A stretch of 64,000 bases of DNA from Bryobacteraceae bacterium. GTDB taxonomy: Bacteria; Acidobacteriota; Terriglobia; Bryobacterales; Bryobacteraceae. The notes below the pieces were generated by a model. That model worked only from the letters and a program-made list of their open reading frames with translations, made no database searches and was not told the origin of the DNA. Made by a program: the position numbers and the translations under genes. Below are positions 42,701 to 52,258 of this stretch, in pieces. The stretch is from NCBI GenBank assembly GCA_025056455.1, contig JANWVY010000006.1:1-64000 (forward strand). Direction: 5' to 3'. The first letter of the stretch is position 1. Each line of letters begins with the position of its first letter.

Positions 42701-43879
42701 ATGAAGCTTCTTTTCTTCCTTGTTGCGAATTTTGTCCTCTGCGCTCAGGATGCGCGCAAACTGCATCGCGACGCCCTGGTTTTTGACGCCCACCTGCACA
42801 TGATTAACCGGCAGTTTTATCACGGCGGCGATATTGGAGATCGCGTGGCGGACGGGCAGGTCGATTTGGTACGCGCCCGCGAGGGCGGTCTCGACGCCAT
42901 GTTCTTTACCCTTTATGTCACAGAACATTACTATCCCCCACGCTATGAGACCAAGCAGGCGCTGCGGCTGATGGATTTGGCCTTATCACAGATCGAAAAA
43001 AACCGGTCCCTTGTAGGGCTAGCCTTAAACGCCAGCGATGTCGTTCGCCTGAACCGCGAAGGAAAGATCGCCGCCATGCTCGACCTTGAGGGCGGATTTG
43101 ATCTAGACGGCGACCTGGCGGTGCTGCGTAGCTTGTACCGGATGGGGTTGCGCGTGGTGCAGCTGCCTGCTCACAACTGGGCAAATCACTTTGCAGAATC
43201 CTGCTGTGCCCAAGGCGCCGTGAAAGGGCTGAATGAACACGGCCGCGCCGTGGTGCGGGAAATGAACCGCCTCGGAATGGTGATTAATGTCTCGCACGCT
43301 TCGGACGCTACCATCGAACAGGTGCTGGAAATTAGCACGGACCCCGTTATGGCGACGCATCACGGTCTGCGCAGTTTTAACGACATCCCTCGCACGATGC
43401 CCGAGAACTTGTTGCGAAAACTCGCGGCCAAGGGCGGCGTCATGGGTTTTCATCTCGGGTGCGAATTCCACAGCCGGCGTTTTTTTGACTACCGCACCCA
43501 GCGCGCCGGAAAGCCGTTTTGGGATACTCGAGAAATTGGCAAAAAGGAGGCCCAGCTGACGATTTTTGAAATTGACCGCTTGGTGGCGCCGTTGTTTCCT
43601 TCCGTGGGTATTCCCGCTCCGGAAGAGATCAAGCTGTCACTGGACGAGTGGTTCAAGGTCGTGGACCGGGCCATCGAGATTGCCGGAGAGGACCATGTCG
43701 CCCTGGGCACAGATCTGGATGGCGGACCGACCTTACCGCGAGGCATGCGCGACATCCGGGATCTCCCGCTGTTAACCGAGGCCATGCTCAAACGGGGATA
43801 CTCCGAGAAGCGGATTCGCAAGTTTCTAGGTGAAAATACGCTGCGGCTTGTGCGCCAAGTGACCGAAAAACGCCGCTAG
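42701..43879 (+). CDS. Membrane dipeptidase (peptidase family M19)
   Basis: 392 residues with a short signal peptide (about 1-16). Binuclear zinc TIM-barrel dipeptidase. The metal motif DAHLHM (D-x-H in the family), AMLDLEGGFDL with the bridging glutamate, VINVSHASD and ATHHGLRSFND (histidine ligands), and GTDLDGG are present. Renal-dipeptidase homologues cleave L- and D-containing dipeptides, including cell-wall fragments. It ends four bases before the stop of the convergent M81 gene. Confidence 0.92.
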   Translation: MKLLFFLVANFVLCAQDARKLHRDALVFDAHLHMINRQFYHGGDIGDRVADGQVDLVRAREGGLDAMFFTLYVTEHYYPPRYETKQALRLMDLALSQIEKNRSLVGLALNASDVVRLNREGKIAAMLDLEGGFDLDGDLAVLRSLYRMGLRVVQLPAHNWANHFAESCCAQGAVKGLNEHGRAVVREMNRLGMVINVSHASDATIEQVLEISTDPVMATHHGLRSFNDIPRTMPENLLRKLAAKGGVMGFHLGCEFHSRRFFDYRTQRAGKPFWDTREIGKKEAQLTIFEIDRLVAPLFPSVGIPAPEEIKLSLDEWFKVVDRAIEIAGEDHVALGTDLDGGPTLPRGMRDIRDLPLLTEAMLKRGYSEKRIRKFLGENTLRLVRQVTEKRR

Positions 43880-43883
43880 CCCT

Positions 43884-45440
43884 TCACTGGATTCCGAAGA
43901 GTCCTGGCCGCACCAGCTTGAACCGAAACCGCGCGGGATTGACGGCCGTGGCGCCGGGCGAGTCCACATAAATGATTTCCGCTGCGACTGGTTCGTAGGC
44001 GGCGCGCGGCGCGATGGTACCTTTCGCTACGAGAATTCGCTGGCGCTCAGGATAGATACCAACGCTAATGATCTGATGGAGGCTGTTGGGGCTCGAGCGG
44101 CGGGTGGTGAGCAGCAGTAGATTGGGCAGGTCGCGCGTGGATCCCTCCACCTCAATGACAGCGGCATGTCCCAGGTCGTGATAGCGTCCGCCGCCGTGTC
44201 GAACCTCCGTTTCGATGTATCGCCCGTCGTGCAGCGACTTCACTCTTCCTCGGATGCGGACGGGATTACCGTGAAGATGATCAGTTTTCCCTCCTACTTC
44301 TAAGTCGAAAACCCCGCCGATGCCCGCCTTCTTGGCTGCTTCTACCCCGGCGCGATCAGCCAGAACAAACACCCAGCCTTGGGCTTTCTGCTTGAGCAGC
44401 TCTTCCAGGATAAACGTGCTGTCTCCCGCGGATCCCCCGCCAATGTTGTCCCCGGTGTCCATCAGCGCCACGGGGAATTTCGGGGCGTTGATGGCCCGGC
44501 GCACGGCTTCGGCCGGCCCCGGCAGGTTGAGCCTCAGTTCGTGGCGGCTGGCCCACATCATGTCTGCGATGCGCCGCGCCTCGCGCTCGGCGAGAGCTTG
44601 GTCGTTGTCCGTCACCACAATCACCGACGGGCCCATAAAGGGCACATCCGCCCATTGATATCCTCCACAAGCGCTCGCCGCTAGCACTTTGGGATGTTTC
44701 TCCAGTTCCATCGTAGCTTGCGTGATTGGCAGAAACGGTTTTTGGTAGGTGTTCTGAAAGATGATGTTATAGACCATCGGCGGCTTGACGATGGCTTGGG
44801 TGATCTTAACCTCCTTTCGCAGGACCCGGTTGAGGATGCGCGCCGCCTGAATGCCGCGATCCTTGGTGTCGAGGTGGGGCACCTGCTTATAGGTAATCAG
44901 CGCTGTTGCCAACCGTACGATTTCCGGCGAAACGTTGGCGTGAAAATCGTGAGTCACCACAATCGGTAGCTCCATGCCGAAGGCGGCTCGAAATCGCCGC
45001 AGCAGCTCTTCATCTGCATGGGGAAAATTTTCCGCCACCATGGCTCCGTGCAGCGCCAGCAGGATGCCATCCAGCTTCCCAAGCGATTTCATTTTCGCGA
45101 TGAGTCGAGAGGCGATGGTCTCGAACGTACTCTGCGTCAAGGGGCCTTTGGGGGTTGCGTCGGCGTAGAGCGCAGGAAGGAGCTCGAAGCCCAGTTGCTT
45201 GCCCGCAACGATAAAACCTGCCAGCTCGGTCGAGGAACGGCTCCAGAGGTCGAGCAGTTCAGCCGGCGAGTTTCCCGCTTCCTCAATGTCGAAGTCTTCC
45301 AGCGTTGTCGGCGAAGGATTAAAGGAGTTTGACTCGTGCGCGAATCCGCCAATCGCCACTCGGAAACGTGGTTGCGCCAGAGCCTCGGCGGCCGACGCCA
45401 CCAGCAGGAGAAGGAGAAACCGGACGATCATGCGTTTCAT
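43884..45440 (-). CDS. Secreted M81-family metallopeptidase (microcystinase C/MlrC-like)
   Basis: 518 residues from the ATG at 45440 (45443 is equally possible). A signal peptide (about 1-22, LLLLLVASAAEALA) is present. The MlrC N-terminal domain begins RVAIGGFAHESNSFNP. DGILLALHGAMVAE, VVTHDFHANVSPEIV and the C-terminal domain start (ALMDTGDNIGGGSAGDST) are the recognised M81 motifs with H and D zinc ligands. MlrC hydrolyses linear microcystin; the relatives in soil bacteria act on unknown peptides or amides. Convergent with the M19 gene. Confidence 0.9.
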   Translation of the reverse strand: MKRMIVRFLLLLLVASAAEALAQPRFRVAIGGFAHESNSFNPSPTTLEDFDIEEAGNSPAELLDLWSRSSTELAGFIVAGKQLGFELLPALYADATPKGPLTQSTFETIASRLIAKMKSLGKLDGILLALHGAMVAENFPHADEELLRRFRAAFGMELPIVVTHDFHANVSPEIVRLATALITYKQVPHLDTKDRGIQAARILNRVLRKEVKITQAIVKPPMVYNIIFQNTYQKPFLPITQATMELEKHPKVLAASACGGYQWADVPFMGPSVIVVTDNDQALAEREARRIADMMWASRHELRLNLPGPAEAVRRAINAPKFPVALMDTGDNIGGGSAGDSTFILEELLKQKAQGWVFVLADRAGVEAAKKAGIGGVFDLEVGGKTDHLHGNPVRIRGRVKSLHDGRYIETEVRHGGGRYHDLGHAAVIEVEGSTRDLPNLLLLTTRRSSPNSLHQIISVGIYPERQRILVAKGTIAPRAAYEPVAAEIIYVDSPGATAVNPARFRFKLVRPGLFGIQ

Positions 45441-45614
45441 CATACTGCGAGGGGGCCGGCAAGCCGCCACCCAGCTAACGTTGTTTTCAAGGGGGGGCGT
45501 GATCGCCACAACCCTCGAGCGCCTTGCACTCCAAAGGGATTCCCGCCAGAGCTTGCATTTCGAAGCGGGAACGAAAATTTGTTTCTCGGAAGAGGATTTG
45601 CCCCAAGCGCTCGC

Positions 45615-46391
45615 CTAGCGAACGACCCCCTCAAGCGGGCTGCTTGCCGTGGCATAGAGCTTCTTCGGCATGCGTCCCGCCAGATAAGCGAGGCGGCCCG
45701 CCTCTACGCCCAGCTTCATGGCTTCGGCCATTTTCACCGAGTCCTCGGCGGCTGCAATCGCTGTGTTGAGTAGCACGCCATCAAAGCCGAGTTCCATGGC
45801 CACAACGACATCGGAAGCCGTCCCGACGCCAGCATCCACAATCAGCGGAACGGACGTGATCATTTCACGGAGGATGCGGAGGTTGCTTACGTTCTGGATG
45901 CCGAGTCCCGAACCGATGGGCGCGGCGAGCGGCATGACCGCCGCAGCGCCAGCATCAATCAGCTTGCGGGCGTTAATCAAATCGTCGTTGGTATAAGGCA
46001 GCACAGTGAAGCCTTCTTTGACGAGGATCCGTGTTGCTTCGAGCAAACCTTCATTGTCGGGAAACAGGGTGCGCTCATCGCCAATGACTTCCAGCTTCAC
46101 CCAGTCGGAGAGCCCGAGCTCACGGGCGAGCCGCGCCGTGCGTACGGCTTCTTCAGCCGTGTAGCAACCGGCAGTGTTGGGCAAAAGGAAGTACTTTGAG
46201 CGATCGATATAGTCCAGCAGTGATTCCTTGGATTTGTCCGTTAAATTCACGCGGCGCACCGCAACCGTGACCACTTCAGCCCCGGAAGCCTCATGACACC
46301 GGGCCATTTCTTGATAGCTCCGGTACTTGCCCGTTCCCACAAACAAGCGAGAACGAAACTCTCTTCCGGCAATGACGATGCGATCCGACAT
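45615..46391 (-). CDS. thiG: Thiazole synthase ThiG
   Basis: 258 residues. Builds the thiazole moiety of thiamine from 1-deoxyxylulose phosphate, dehydroglycine and ThiS thiocarboxylate. [16 protein letters not shown] at the N-terminus, [29 protein letters not shown] with the Schiff-base lysine, [14 protein letters not shown] and [10 protein letters not shown] are diagnostic. The gene stands alone: no thiS, thiH/thiO, thiF or thiE is visible within 1 kb either side. The 174 bases between its stop and the M81 start hold nothing I can identify. Confidence 0.95.
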   Translation of the reverse strand: MSDRIVIAGREFRSRLFVGTGKYRSYQEMARCHEASGAEVVTVAVRRVNLTDKSKESLLDYIDRSKYFLLPNTAGCYTAEEAVRTARLARELGLSDWVKLEVIGDERTLFPDNEGLLEATRILVKEGFTVLPYTNDDLINARKLIDAGAAAVMPLAAPIGSGLGIQNVSNLRILREMITSVPLIVDAGVGTASDVVVAMELGFDGVLLNTAIAAAEDSVKMAEAMKLGVEAGRLAYLAGRMPKKLYATASSPLEGVVR

Positions 46392-46501
46392 ATCTTCATT
46401 GTAGGTGCGCGGCGAGAGCCTCGGAAAGCAGTGCTTACGCGGGATGGCTATGGCGGCTTCTCCCTCGGCGCAGGTCTCTACTTCCTGCTACTCTGGTAAG
46501 T

Positions 46502-46807
46502 ATGAAAAGAGCTCTTCTGGCCACGATTCTTCTGGGGTCCGTGCTCTCCGCAGCGGAGATGACGGGCTGGATTAGCGACAGTTCCTGTGGTGCAGCCAAC
46601 GCCAGCAGCGACAAAGGTGCCCGCGAATGCGCTGCTGCTTGCATCAAGGGCGGAGCGAAGGCTGTTTTTGTCACCGAAAAAGACAAAGCCGTCTACAAAA
46701 TTGCCGATTCCAGCAAGGCGGTGAAATTTCTCGAGAAGAAGGTGAAAGTGTCCGGCAAGATTTCGGGCGACACCATCGAGATCACGAGCATTGCCTACGC
46801 CGAATAA
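46502..46807 (+). CDS. Small secreted protein (DUF5818-like), function unknown
   Basis: 101 residues with a signal peptide (about 1-17, ending VLSAA). The mature part starts EMTGWISDSSCGA and contains REACAAACIKGG-type cysteines (three more, probably disulfide-bonded) and a C-terminal beta-hairpin VKVSGKISGDTIEITSI. It resembles small acidobacterial secreted proteins annotated as DUF5818, with the same TGWISDSxCG start. No function is known. Divergent from thiG, convergent with the second Oar-like receptor. Confidence 0.78.
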   Translation: MKRALLATILLGSVLSAAEMTGWISDSSCGAANASSDKGARECAAACIKGGAKAVFVTEKDKAVYKIADSSKAVKFLEKKVKVSGKISGDTIEITSIAYAE

Positions 46808-46842
46808 GCGTTTGAGCGTTTAGAGCGGGGCCCGGAGCCGCC

Positions 46843-49800
46843 CTAAAATCCCAGCCTGAGGGCAAGCTGTGTCTGGCGCGGAGCCTTGGCCGAAAAAATC
46901 CTCCCAAACGTAGCCGGTTCGTCTGCGTACCGTTCGGGCAGATCAAAATTCCTCCGGTTGAGCACATTGTAGGTTTGAAATTCAAGCGTGAGACGCAGCC
47001 GGTCATTCCAGGCAAAGCTCCGCGAAAGAGCGACGTCCAAACTCGCATAGCCCGGCCCGCGCAACACATTCCGCCCAGCATTGCCAAAGCGAAAGCGCGG
47101 CGGGACAGCGAAAGCGGCGGTTTCAAACCACTGTGCAACGGTTTTCGGATAACTTGGCCGGCGCAGCACGTTTGGTCGGTCTGAACCAAAATTTCCGCCA
47201 GTATTCCCCGAATTGCTGTTGTCGAAACGAAGCAGGGGCGTGAACGCTTGACCGCCTTGCACGGCTTGGATGGCTCTAAGTTCTAGCTTCTTGGGCAGGG
47301 CCACGACCGCGGCTGCCACCAGGCGGTGTCCAAGATCGAAGCTCGAAAGACCACGCTCGGCGCGAAAGTCGTTGCTGTTTTGCGGAAAATTCTTGTCGGG
47401 CTTGGTGCTGAGAAAGGCAGAAGTATCGTCGATTGATTTCGACCACGTATAAGCGGCGAGCAACGACGTGCGGTTGAACAAGCGGCGATCGAGTGTCAGT
47501 TGTAGGGAATGGTAGTTTGAACTGGCGGCACTTTCGATGAAGATGATTCCGCCATATCGCGGGTCGGGCCGCCGGCTTGCAACGTCGCCAGGTCCCGGTG
47601 GCGCTTGGTTCAGATCGCGCGACCGGATGAGATGCGTCCCTTTGGACCCAGCGTAAAAGGCGCTCAGCGTCGTCGCAGCGCCCCACTGCTGTTGCAGGCC
47701 AAAACTCCAATGTTGTACGTAGGCTGTGGAGAAGTCTGGGTTCACCGTGCTGGGCGACACGGGCCAGATCCCACCCCGCGAGGGAAAAGGGTCGTCTAAA
47801 CTCAACAGTGCGCTCGAGGTCGGGAAGAAAGCGCGCAGAACGAAAAACGGGGGATTGAAGTACTGCGAAGAGGCCACCACTAGCATCCCGCTGTCGAAAT
47901 ACAAACCATAGCCCGTACGCAGGACCAGGTTTGGCCGTAGATTCCAGGCCAGGCCCAGACGGGGTGCGAAGTTGTTGCGGTCGGCGCCAATTCCGGAGCG
48001 TGAAACACCTTGTGTCCCAACCCGCACGATTTCGCCGGTGCCAAGGTTCAACACGCTCATGCGATTGTAGGGATCCGTCGCTGGGGTGTTGAACTCATAC
48101 CGCAGTCCGGCCACCAGGCTCAGCCTTGGCCGCGGGCGCCATTCATCCTGAGCGTACAGATTGTAGGACGTCGTGCGCAGCGTTTGCGTATTGTCAAGCT
48201 TGGCTTGCAGCGTGAAGGAGGGCAGCCCGAGCAGCAGATCTGCGAATCCGACACCGGTAAGCGCGCCGCTAAAGGACAACGAACCGCGCGCCAGTAGGTC
48301 CACGTTGGCGTTCGACCGCGTGGCTCGTCCCTGAAATCCAACTTTAAGCGTGTGCCGGCCTCGAATCCAGGCCAGATCCTCCATCAGCTGGTAGGTTGTG
48401 TTAAACCGGATTAACGGCAGCGGCGTGGCGTCGCCCACGGGAGATAGACCTTGCACATTAAAAAACGGATAGCCGTAGGAGCGGGGAGCGATCCCGTCGA
48501 GCCACTGAGCGTCCCATTCTTGGGCGATATTCCGGGAGTGATTCTCCGGCAAAACCTTGCGCGTGGCGCGGTTGAATCCCAGCCGGAGAGAACTGAGGAC
48601 TCCAGAGCGAAAACTTCGTTGATAATGCACCAAGGCGTTGTGTCCGGGGTTTTGAACGAAATTCCCAAAGCCTGGAACGTCGGTCGACTCCTCGGCATAG
48701 GGCTCGAAAAGATGCTGACGCCCGTAAAAGTGCCGCACCGTGATCGAATGTCCCCCGCTGCAGTGCTCATCCCATCGCGCCCCGCCTTGGGGAAACGATT
48801 CGCGCAAGACCGGTTGGGCAAGTAGATTTCCCGCCAGCGACTCGGAGCTTGCTGCTGGAAACAAATTCACAATCTTGCGCGCAAGGCGGTGAATGCGGCT
48901 GGGTGGAATGAGGTTGTTTGGGAATGGCGACCAGGCCAGCGGATCACGTACCACAACCTCGCGGCTCGAAAAATCGCCTTCCCGCTCGACCGCTCGCGGG
49001 ACCGTGGCGAGCCTTGACAAACCGCGGCGCTCTTCGAGCAGATCCGCATTGAAGAAGACAAATGTACGGTTCTTGCGCACGGGACCACCCAGCACACCTC
49101 CAAACTGGTTTCGTCCGTACTTGTTCCTGGTGTTTGTCTCAAAGTAGTTCCCGGCGTCCAGCCGGCGGTTGCGAAAGTATTCGTACAGAGTGCCATGCCA
49201 TGAATTGGTTCCACTACGGGTAATGACGTTGATCTGCGCTCCGCCGCTGCGCCCGTATTCGGCCGAGTAGCTGCCAGCCGTGATCTTGAACTCCTGGATC
49301 GTATCAACTGAAGGCTCCATGACGTAACGGTTGGTGTAGAGATCATTGTTGTCGACGCCGTCGAGCAAGAAATTGTTGAATTCTTCGCGGCCTCCGTTGG
49401 CGTGAGCAGCGAAGGCGCCACGCGTCGAGAGCTCGGAGTCCTGAACAGGTGGGGCAAGGCCGGCCACAAGGAGCGCAAGTTGGAGAAAATTGCGGCGGTT
49501 GAGTGGAAGTTTCTCAATCCGCTGGCGCTCGATCGTGTAGCCAGAGTCGCTCGCCTCAGTTTGCAGAGCAGTAGACTTGACTTCCACGGTCGTGGAAGCG
49601 GTGTCGAGTGCGAGTTGAAAGTCCACTTGGCGTGACGAATCCACGGTAATGGGAATGAGCGGGCTCAGCTGGCTCTGAAATGATGGTTTGGAAACCGCCA
49701 CCTGGTAAGTTCCCGGCGCCAGTTGCACCAAGCGAAAGAATCCCGTTTCGTCCGTTGTCGTGCGCCGGGTGACTTGGCGCAAAAATTCACGCGCCTCAAC

Positions 49801-49944
49801 CAAAACACCTGGCACGGCCCGCCCCGACGGATCCCAGATATAGCCGAAAAGACTTCCGCCCGTTTGCTGGGCCAGGACCTGGTTGGCAAGGCCAACCGCC
49901 AGCACGAAGAACATGCGAATGAACCTGCTGTAGTTGCCCTGCAT
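46843..49944 (-). CDS. Oar-like TonB-dependent receptor, last gene of a larA operon
   Basis: 1033 residues. Signal peptide (about 1-25, ending NQVLAQ), carboxypeptidase-regulatory domain (about 28-110: GYIWDPSGRAVPGVLVEA, then DETGFFRLVQLAPGTYQV), plug with FLLDGVDNNDLYTN, and a barrel ending LALRLGF, a terminal phenylalanine. Six bases separate its ATG from the stop of the upstream oxidoreductase, so it belongs to the operon larA-oxidoreductase-receptor. It therefore probably imports the substrate handled by these enzymes, a hydroxy acid or sugar-acid containing compound. This link is inference. Confidence 0.92.
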   Translation of the reverse strand: MQGNYSRFIRMFFVLAVGLANQVLAQQTGGSLFGYIWDPSGRAVPGVLVEAREFLRQVTRRTTTDETGFFRLVQLAPGTYQVAVSKPSFQSQLSPLIPITVDSSRQVDFQLALDTASTTVEVKSTALQTEASDSGYTIERQRIEKLPLNRRNFLQLALLVAGLAPPVQDSELSTRGAFAAHANGGREEFNNFLLDGVDNNDLYTNRYVMEPSVDTIQEFKITAGSYSAEYGRSGGAQINVITRSGTNSWHGTLYEYFRNRRLDAGNYFETNTRNKYGRNQFGGVLGGPVRKNRTFVFFNADLLEERRGLSRLATVPRAVEREGDFSSREVVVRDPLAWSPFPNNLIPPSRIHRLARKIVNLFPAASSESLAGNLLAQPVLRESFPQGGARWDEHCSGGHSITVRHFYGRQHLFEPYAEESTDVPGFGNFVQNPGHNALVHYQRSFRSGVLSSLRLGFNRATRKVLPENHSRNIAQEWDAQWLDGIAPRSYGYPFFNVQGLSPVGDATPLPLIRFNTTYQLMEDLAWIRGRHTLKVGFQGRATRSNANVDLLARGSLSFSGALTGVGFADLLLGLPSFTLQAKLDNTQTLRTTSYNLYAQDEWRPRPRLSLVAGLRYEFNTPATDPYNRMSVLNLGTGEIVRVGTQGVSRSGIGADRNNFAPRLGLAWNLRPNLVLRTGYGLYFDSGMLVVASSQYFNPPFFVLRAFFPTSSALLSLDDPFPSRGGIWPVSPSTVNPDFSTAYVQHWSFGLQQQWGAATTLSAFYAGSKGTHLIRSRDLNQAPPGPGDVASRRPDPRYGGIIFIESAASSNYHSLQLTLDRRLFNRTSLLAAYTWSKSIDDTSAFLSTKPDKNFPQNSNDFRAERGLSSFDLGHRLVAAAVVALPKKLELRAIQAVQGGQAFTPLLRFDNSNSGNTGGNFGSDRPNVLRRPSYPKTVAQWFETAAFAVPPRFRFGNAGRNVLRGPGYASLDVALSRSFAWNDRLRLTLEFQTYNVLNRRNFDLPERYADEPATFGRIFSAKAPRQTQLALRLGF

Positions 49945-49950
49945 ACGTGA

Positions 49951-50967
49951 TTACAATTCCTGGGAGGCGCGCAAGATCGTCTCCTGGAGGAGGAGTTCGA
50001 AATCATAGGAATAGCGAAGCGGGGAGCTTGTTTGGATGGCGCGCGCAAGATCTTGAAAATCCCCGATATAACGTTGCTGCGGCGGCAGTGAAATATTTTG
50101 CCAGCCCGCTTGGTAACTGCCCCGCGCGGTGCGCAAATTGACGCGCATGTTCGTGCCGGGCTCAACGGGCTGGATCAATACGCAACCGTCGCTGCCAATG
50201 ACCTCAAAGCTTCGATGCTCCGAGCTTCCGGACATGCGCGCAGAAGTTGTAATCACGGCTAAGGCGGAGTCGTATTCCAGCACCGCCAGCGCGTGATCCG
50301 CTAAATCACCTTTTCCGTTCGTGCCTTTTTGCAGCCAGCTTTTGACTACCTTCGGACGTCCGAAAAGATCGACGGCCCGGTCCAGGAGGTGACAACCGAG
50401 CTCGAACATCATGCCGCCTTTGTAGCGCGCCAGGGGCGCGCGTGCTTCTTCGCTTAAGTCGGTGTGGATGGCCCCCCGCATCAAGTACACTTTTCCAAGC
50501 ATGCCGCCTTTGGCCAGTTCGATGGCGCGGCGAATGCCCTCATGAAACCGCCAGATGTAGCCAAGCTGCACGAGCAGCCGCTTTTGGCGGGCTTGCTGGA
50601 TCAATTCTTGAAAAGGCTTCCACTCATTCGTCGGTGGCTTCTCGAGGTGCAGATGCTTTCCGGCTGCGATCACCTTGCGGGCATAGTCCATCGCCTCCCA
50701 GACCGGTGTTTCTACGACCACGAGTTGAATTGTTGCGTCGTGGAACAGTTGCTCCTCGCTAAGTTTTGGATAGGCGGCAAAACTGGCGGGAAGCGCTGGT
50801 TGCTGCGGCTCGCAGATCCCAGCTAGCTCATAGTGCGGCAAATTCAGCAAGGCGTTCAGTTTGCCGCGTGCATGGCTATGGCGGGTCCCATAGAGCGCAA
50901 AACGAATCTTTTGCTGTGCCGGGGCAAGCGAAGCCGCGCTCGCGCTAAGAAATCGACGGCGGTTCAT
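49951..50967 (-). CDS. Gfo/Idh/MocA family oxidoreductase with Tat-like signal
   Basis: 338 residues. The N-terminus NRRRFLSASAASLA carries twin arginines, followed directly by the Rossmann region IRFALYGTRHSHARGK, in which the usual GxGxxG is degenerate (YGTRHSH). HLHLEKPPTNEW holds the E-K-P motif, and GGMMFELGCHLLDRAVDLFG the conserved histidine. The altered glycine motif suggests weak or altered NAD(P) binding. Its ATG overlaps the larA stop by four bases (ATGA) and the receptor follows six bases later, so it acts with them, probably as a dehydrogenase or epimerase on a sugar acid. Confidence 0.88.
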   Translation of the reverse strand: MNRRRFLSASAASLAPAQQKIRFALYGTRHSHARGKLNALLNLPHYELAGICEPQQPALPASFAAYPKLSEEQLFHDATIQLVVVETPVWEAMDYARKVIAAGKHLHLEKPPTNEWKPFQELIQQARQKRLLVQLGYIWRFHEGIRRAIELAKGGMLGKVYLMRGAIHTDLSEEARAPLARYKGGMMFELGCHLLDRAVDLFGRPKVVKSWLQKGTNGKGDLADHALAVLEYDSALAVITTSARMSGSSEHRSFEVIGSDGCVLIQPVEPGTNMRVNLRTARGSYQAGWQNISLPPQQRYIGDFQDLARAIQTSSPLRYSYDFELLLQETILRASQEL

Positions 50968-52223
50968 GAGGCGAGTGCTTCCTTTCCGCTGAGAAATGGC
51001 AGGGTGAACCCCGAATAGGGCAGCACGCCGATACGCCGAGCCTTGGCCGCCAGTTCGGTGACCCGCTGCTGGTGGCGCTCTGGAGCGACAGGCTGAAAAT
51101 GGCAGCGACGGACGAAATCCTCGGGTAGTTGAGAAACCAAGTGCACGTCAAAGAGGCGACCTAGCCGGGCAATCCACCAGGCTTTATGTCCGCCCACCGC
51201 GAAGTTGCGCCTGAGTTCTGCCTCCATCTCTTGATCGTTGGCGAATCGATGGAGGTAATCATCGATGCCAGGATGACCCGATCCGCTGCGGCATTCTGCG
51301 TAAAACACGATAGACCCGCCTGGTTTCAGGGCCTGTACGGCGTTCTCGAGCCCTTTGTGCGCCTGACGCAGATCGATGTCCAGCGGGTAGCCACCTGCCG
51401 AAGCAATGAGGAGATCGAAGGGTTCTTCAAGGTCGGCGCGCAGCATGGCGTCGACTGCTTTACAGCCTTCGCGGTGGGCCAGCTCCCAGTGCCCGGCGAC
51501 AGCTTTCACCAGCCGCCCCCGGGGGTCGAGCACGACGTTCAGCAGAAAATCCGGCTCCACTAGCCGGCAGGCCTCCATGAGGTCTTCATGAGCGGGGTTG
51601 CCTTCCAAGCGGCCACTGCGGCAACGGGGATCGAAGATCATGTTGTGATTGAATGTGGTCGTGCGAGCCCCGGCCACGCCCGGAACCAGGCTCTTGCGGC
51701 CTCCGCTGTAGCCCGCAATCAAGTGATAAATGATTTCACCGGTCAGCACAATGCGATCGGCCTCCAGGACGTGCCGGTTGATTTGCACCCGGTTGCCGAA
51801 GGAGGTGACGCCGACCTCGACCAGATTTGCCTCATCAAACGCGTCGTGGTCCATACATCGAAGGCGCCGGTAGAGATCCTCACCGAGAATGCGCCGTCTT
51901 TCGGCTGGCGTTTGAGGGCGGTGGATGCCCAGCGCAAAAACGACGAAAATATCGCGATCGGGAATGCCTGCGGCATTTAAAGCCTGTACCAAGGGGGGAA
52001 GCATCAAGTCGCTGCGCGTGAGCCTCGTGATGTCGTTCACGATCACCGCCACGCGCTCTTGAGGCCGGACTATCTCATCGAGCCGCGGGCTAGCGATGGG
52101 ATGCGAAAGCGCCTCCACGATGGCTCTTGTTTCATCCTCTTGGGGCGGACAGTCTCGATGACGGATCAGCTCCCCATCCACTCTGACGGCCAGTGATGAT
52201 TCGCCATAAGGCAGGAAAAACAT
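50964..52223 (-). CDS. larA: LarA-like nickel-pincer racemase/epimerase
   Basis: 419 residues from the ATG at 52223. Lactate racemase homologue of the DUF2088 family. Residues H101, H167, K177 and H193 have the same spacing (66, 10, 16) as H108, H174, K184 and H200 of Lactobacillus plantarum LarA, where the two first histidines are the acid/base pair, the lysine holds the nickel-pincer nucleotide and the last binds nickel. Surrounding motifs are ALGIHRP, IYHLIAGYSGGRKSLVPG and TTTFNHNMIFD. The substrate is unknown, since LarA homologues include malate and gluconate-type epimerases. The pincer biosynthesis genes larB, larC and larE are not in the window. Confidence 0.92.
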   Translation of the reverse strand: MFFLPYGESSLAVRVDGELIRHRDCPPQEDETRAIVEALSHPIASPRLDEIVRPQERVAVIVNDITRLTRSDLMLPPLVQALNAAGIPDRDIFVVFALGIHRPQTPAERRRILGEDLYRRLRCMDHDAFDEANLVEVGVTSFGNRVQINRHVLEADRIVLTGEIIYHLIAGYSGGRKSLVPGVAGARTTTFNHNMIFDPRCRSGRLEGNPAHEDLMEACRLVEPDFLLNVVLDPRGRLVKAVAGHWELAHREGCKAVDAMLRADLEEPFDLLIASAGGYPLDIDLRQAHKGLENAVQALKPGGSIVFYAECRSGSGHPGIDDYLHRFANDQEMEAELRRNFAVGGHKAWWIARLGRLFDVHLVSQLPEDFVRRCHFQPVAPERHQQRVTELAAKARRIGVLPYSGFTLPFLSGKEALAS

Positions 52224-52258
52224 GGCCAACCCGTAATTCTCTCATGAAGGATTTCGTG

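Noticed and set aside
45441-45614. thiS hidden between thiG and the M81 gene
   Set aside because: No frame in this 174-base stretch ends in the G-G tail or shows the ThiS ubiquitin-like pattern.
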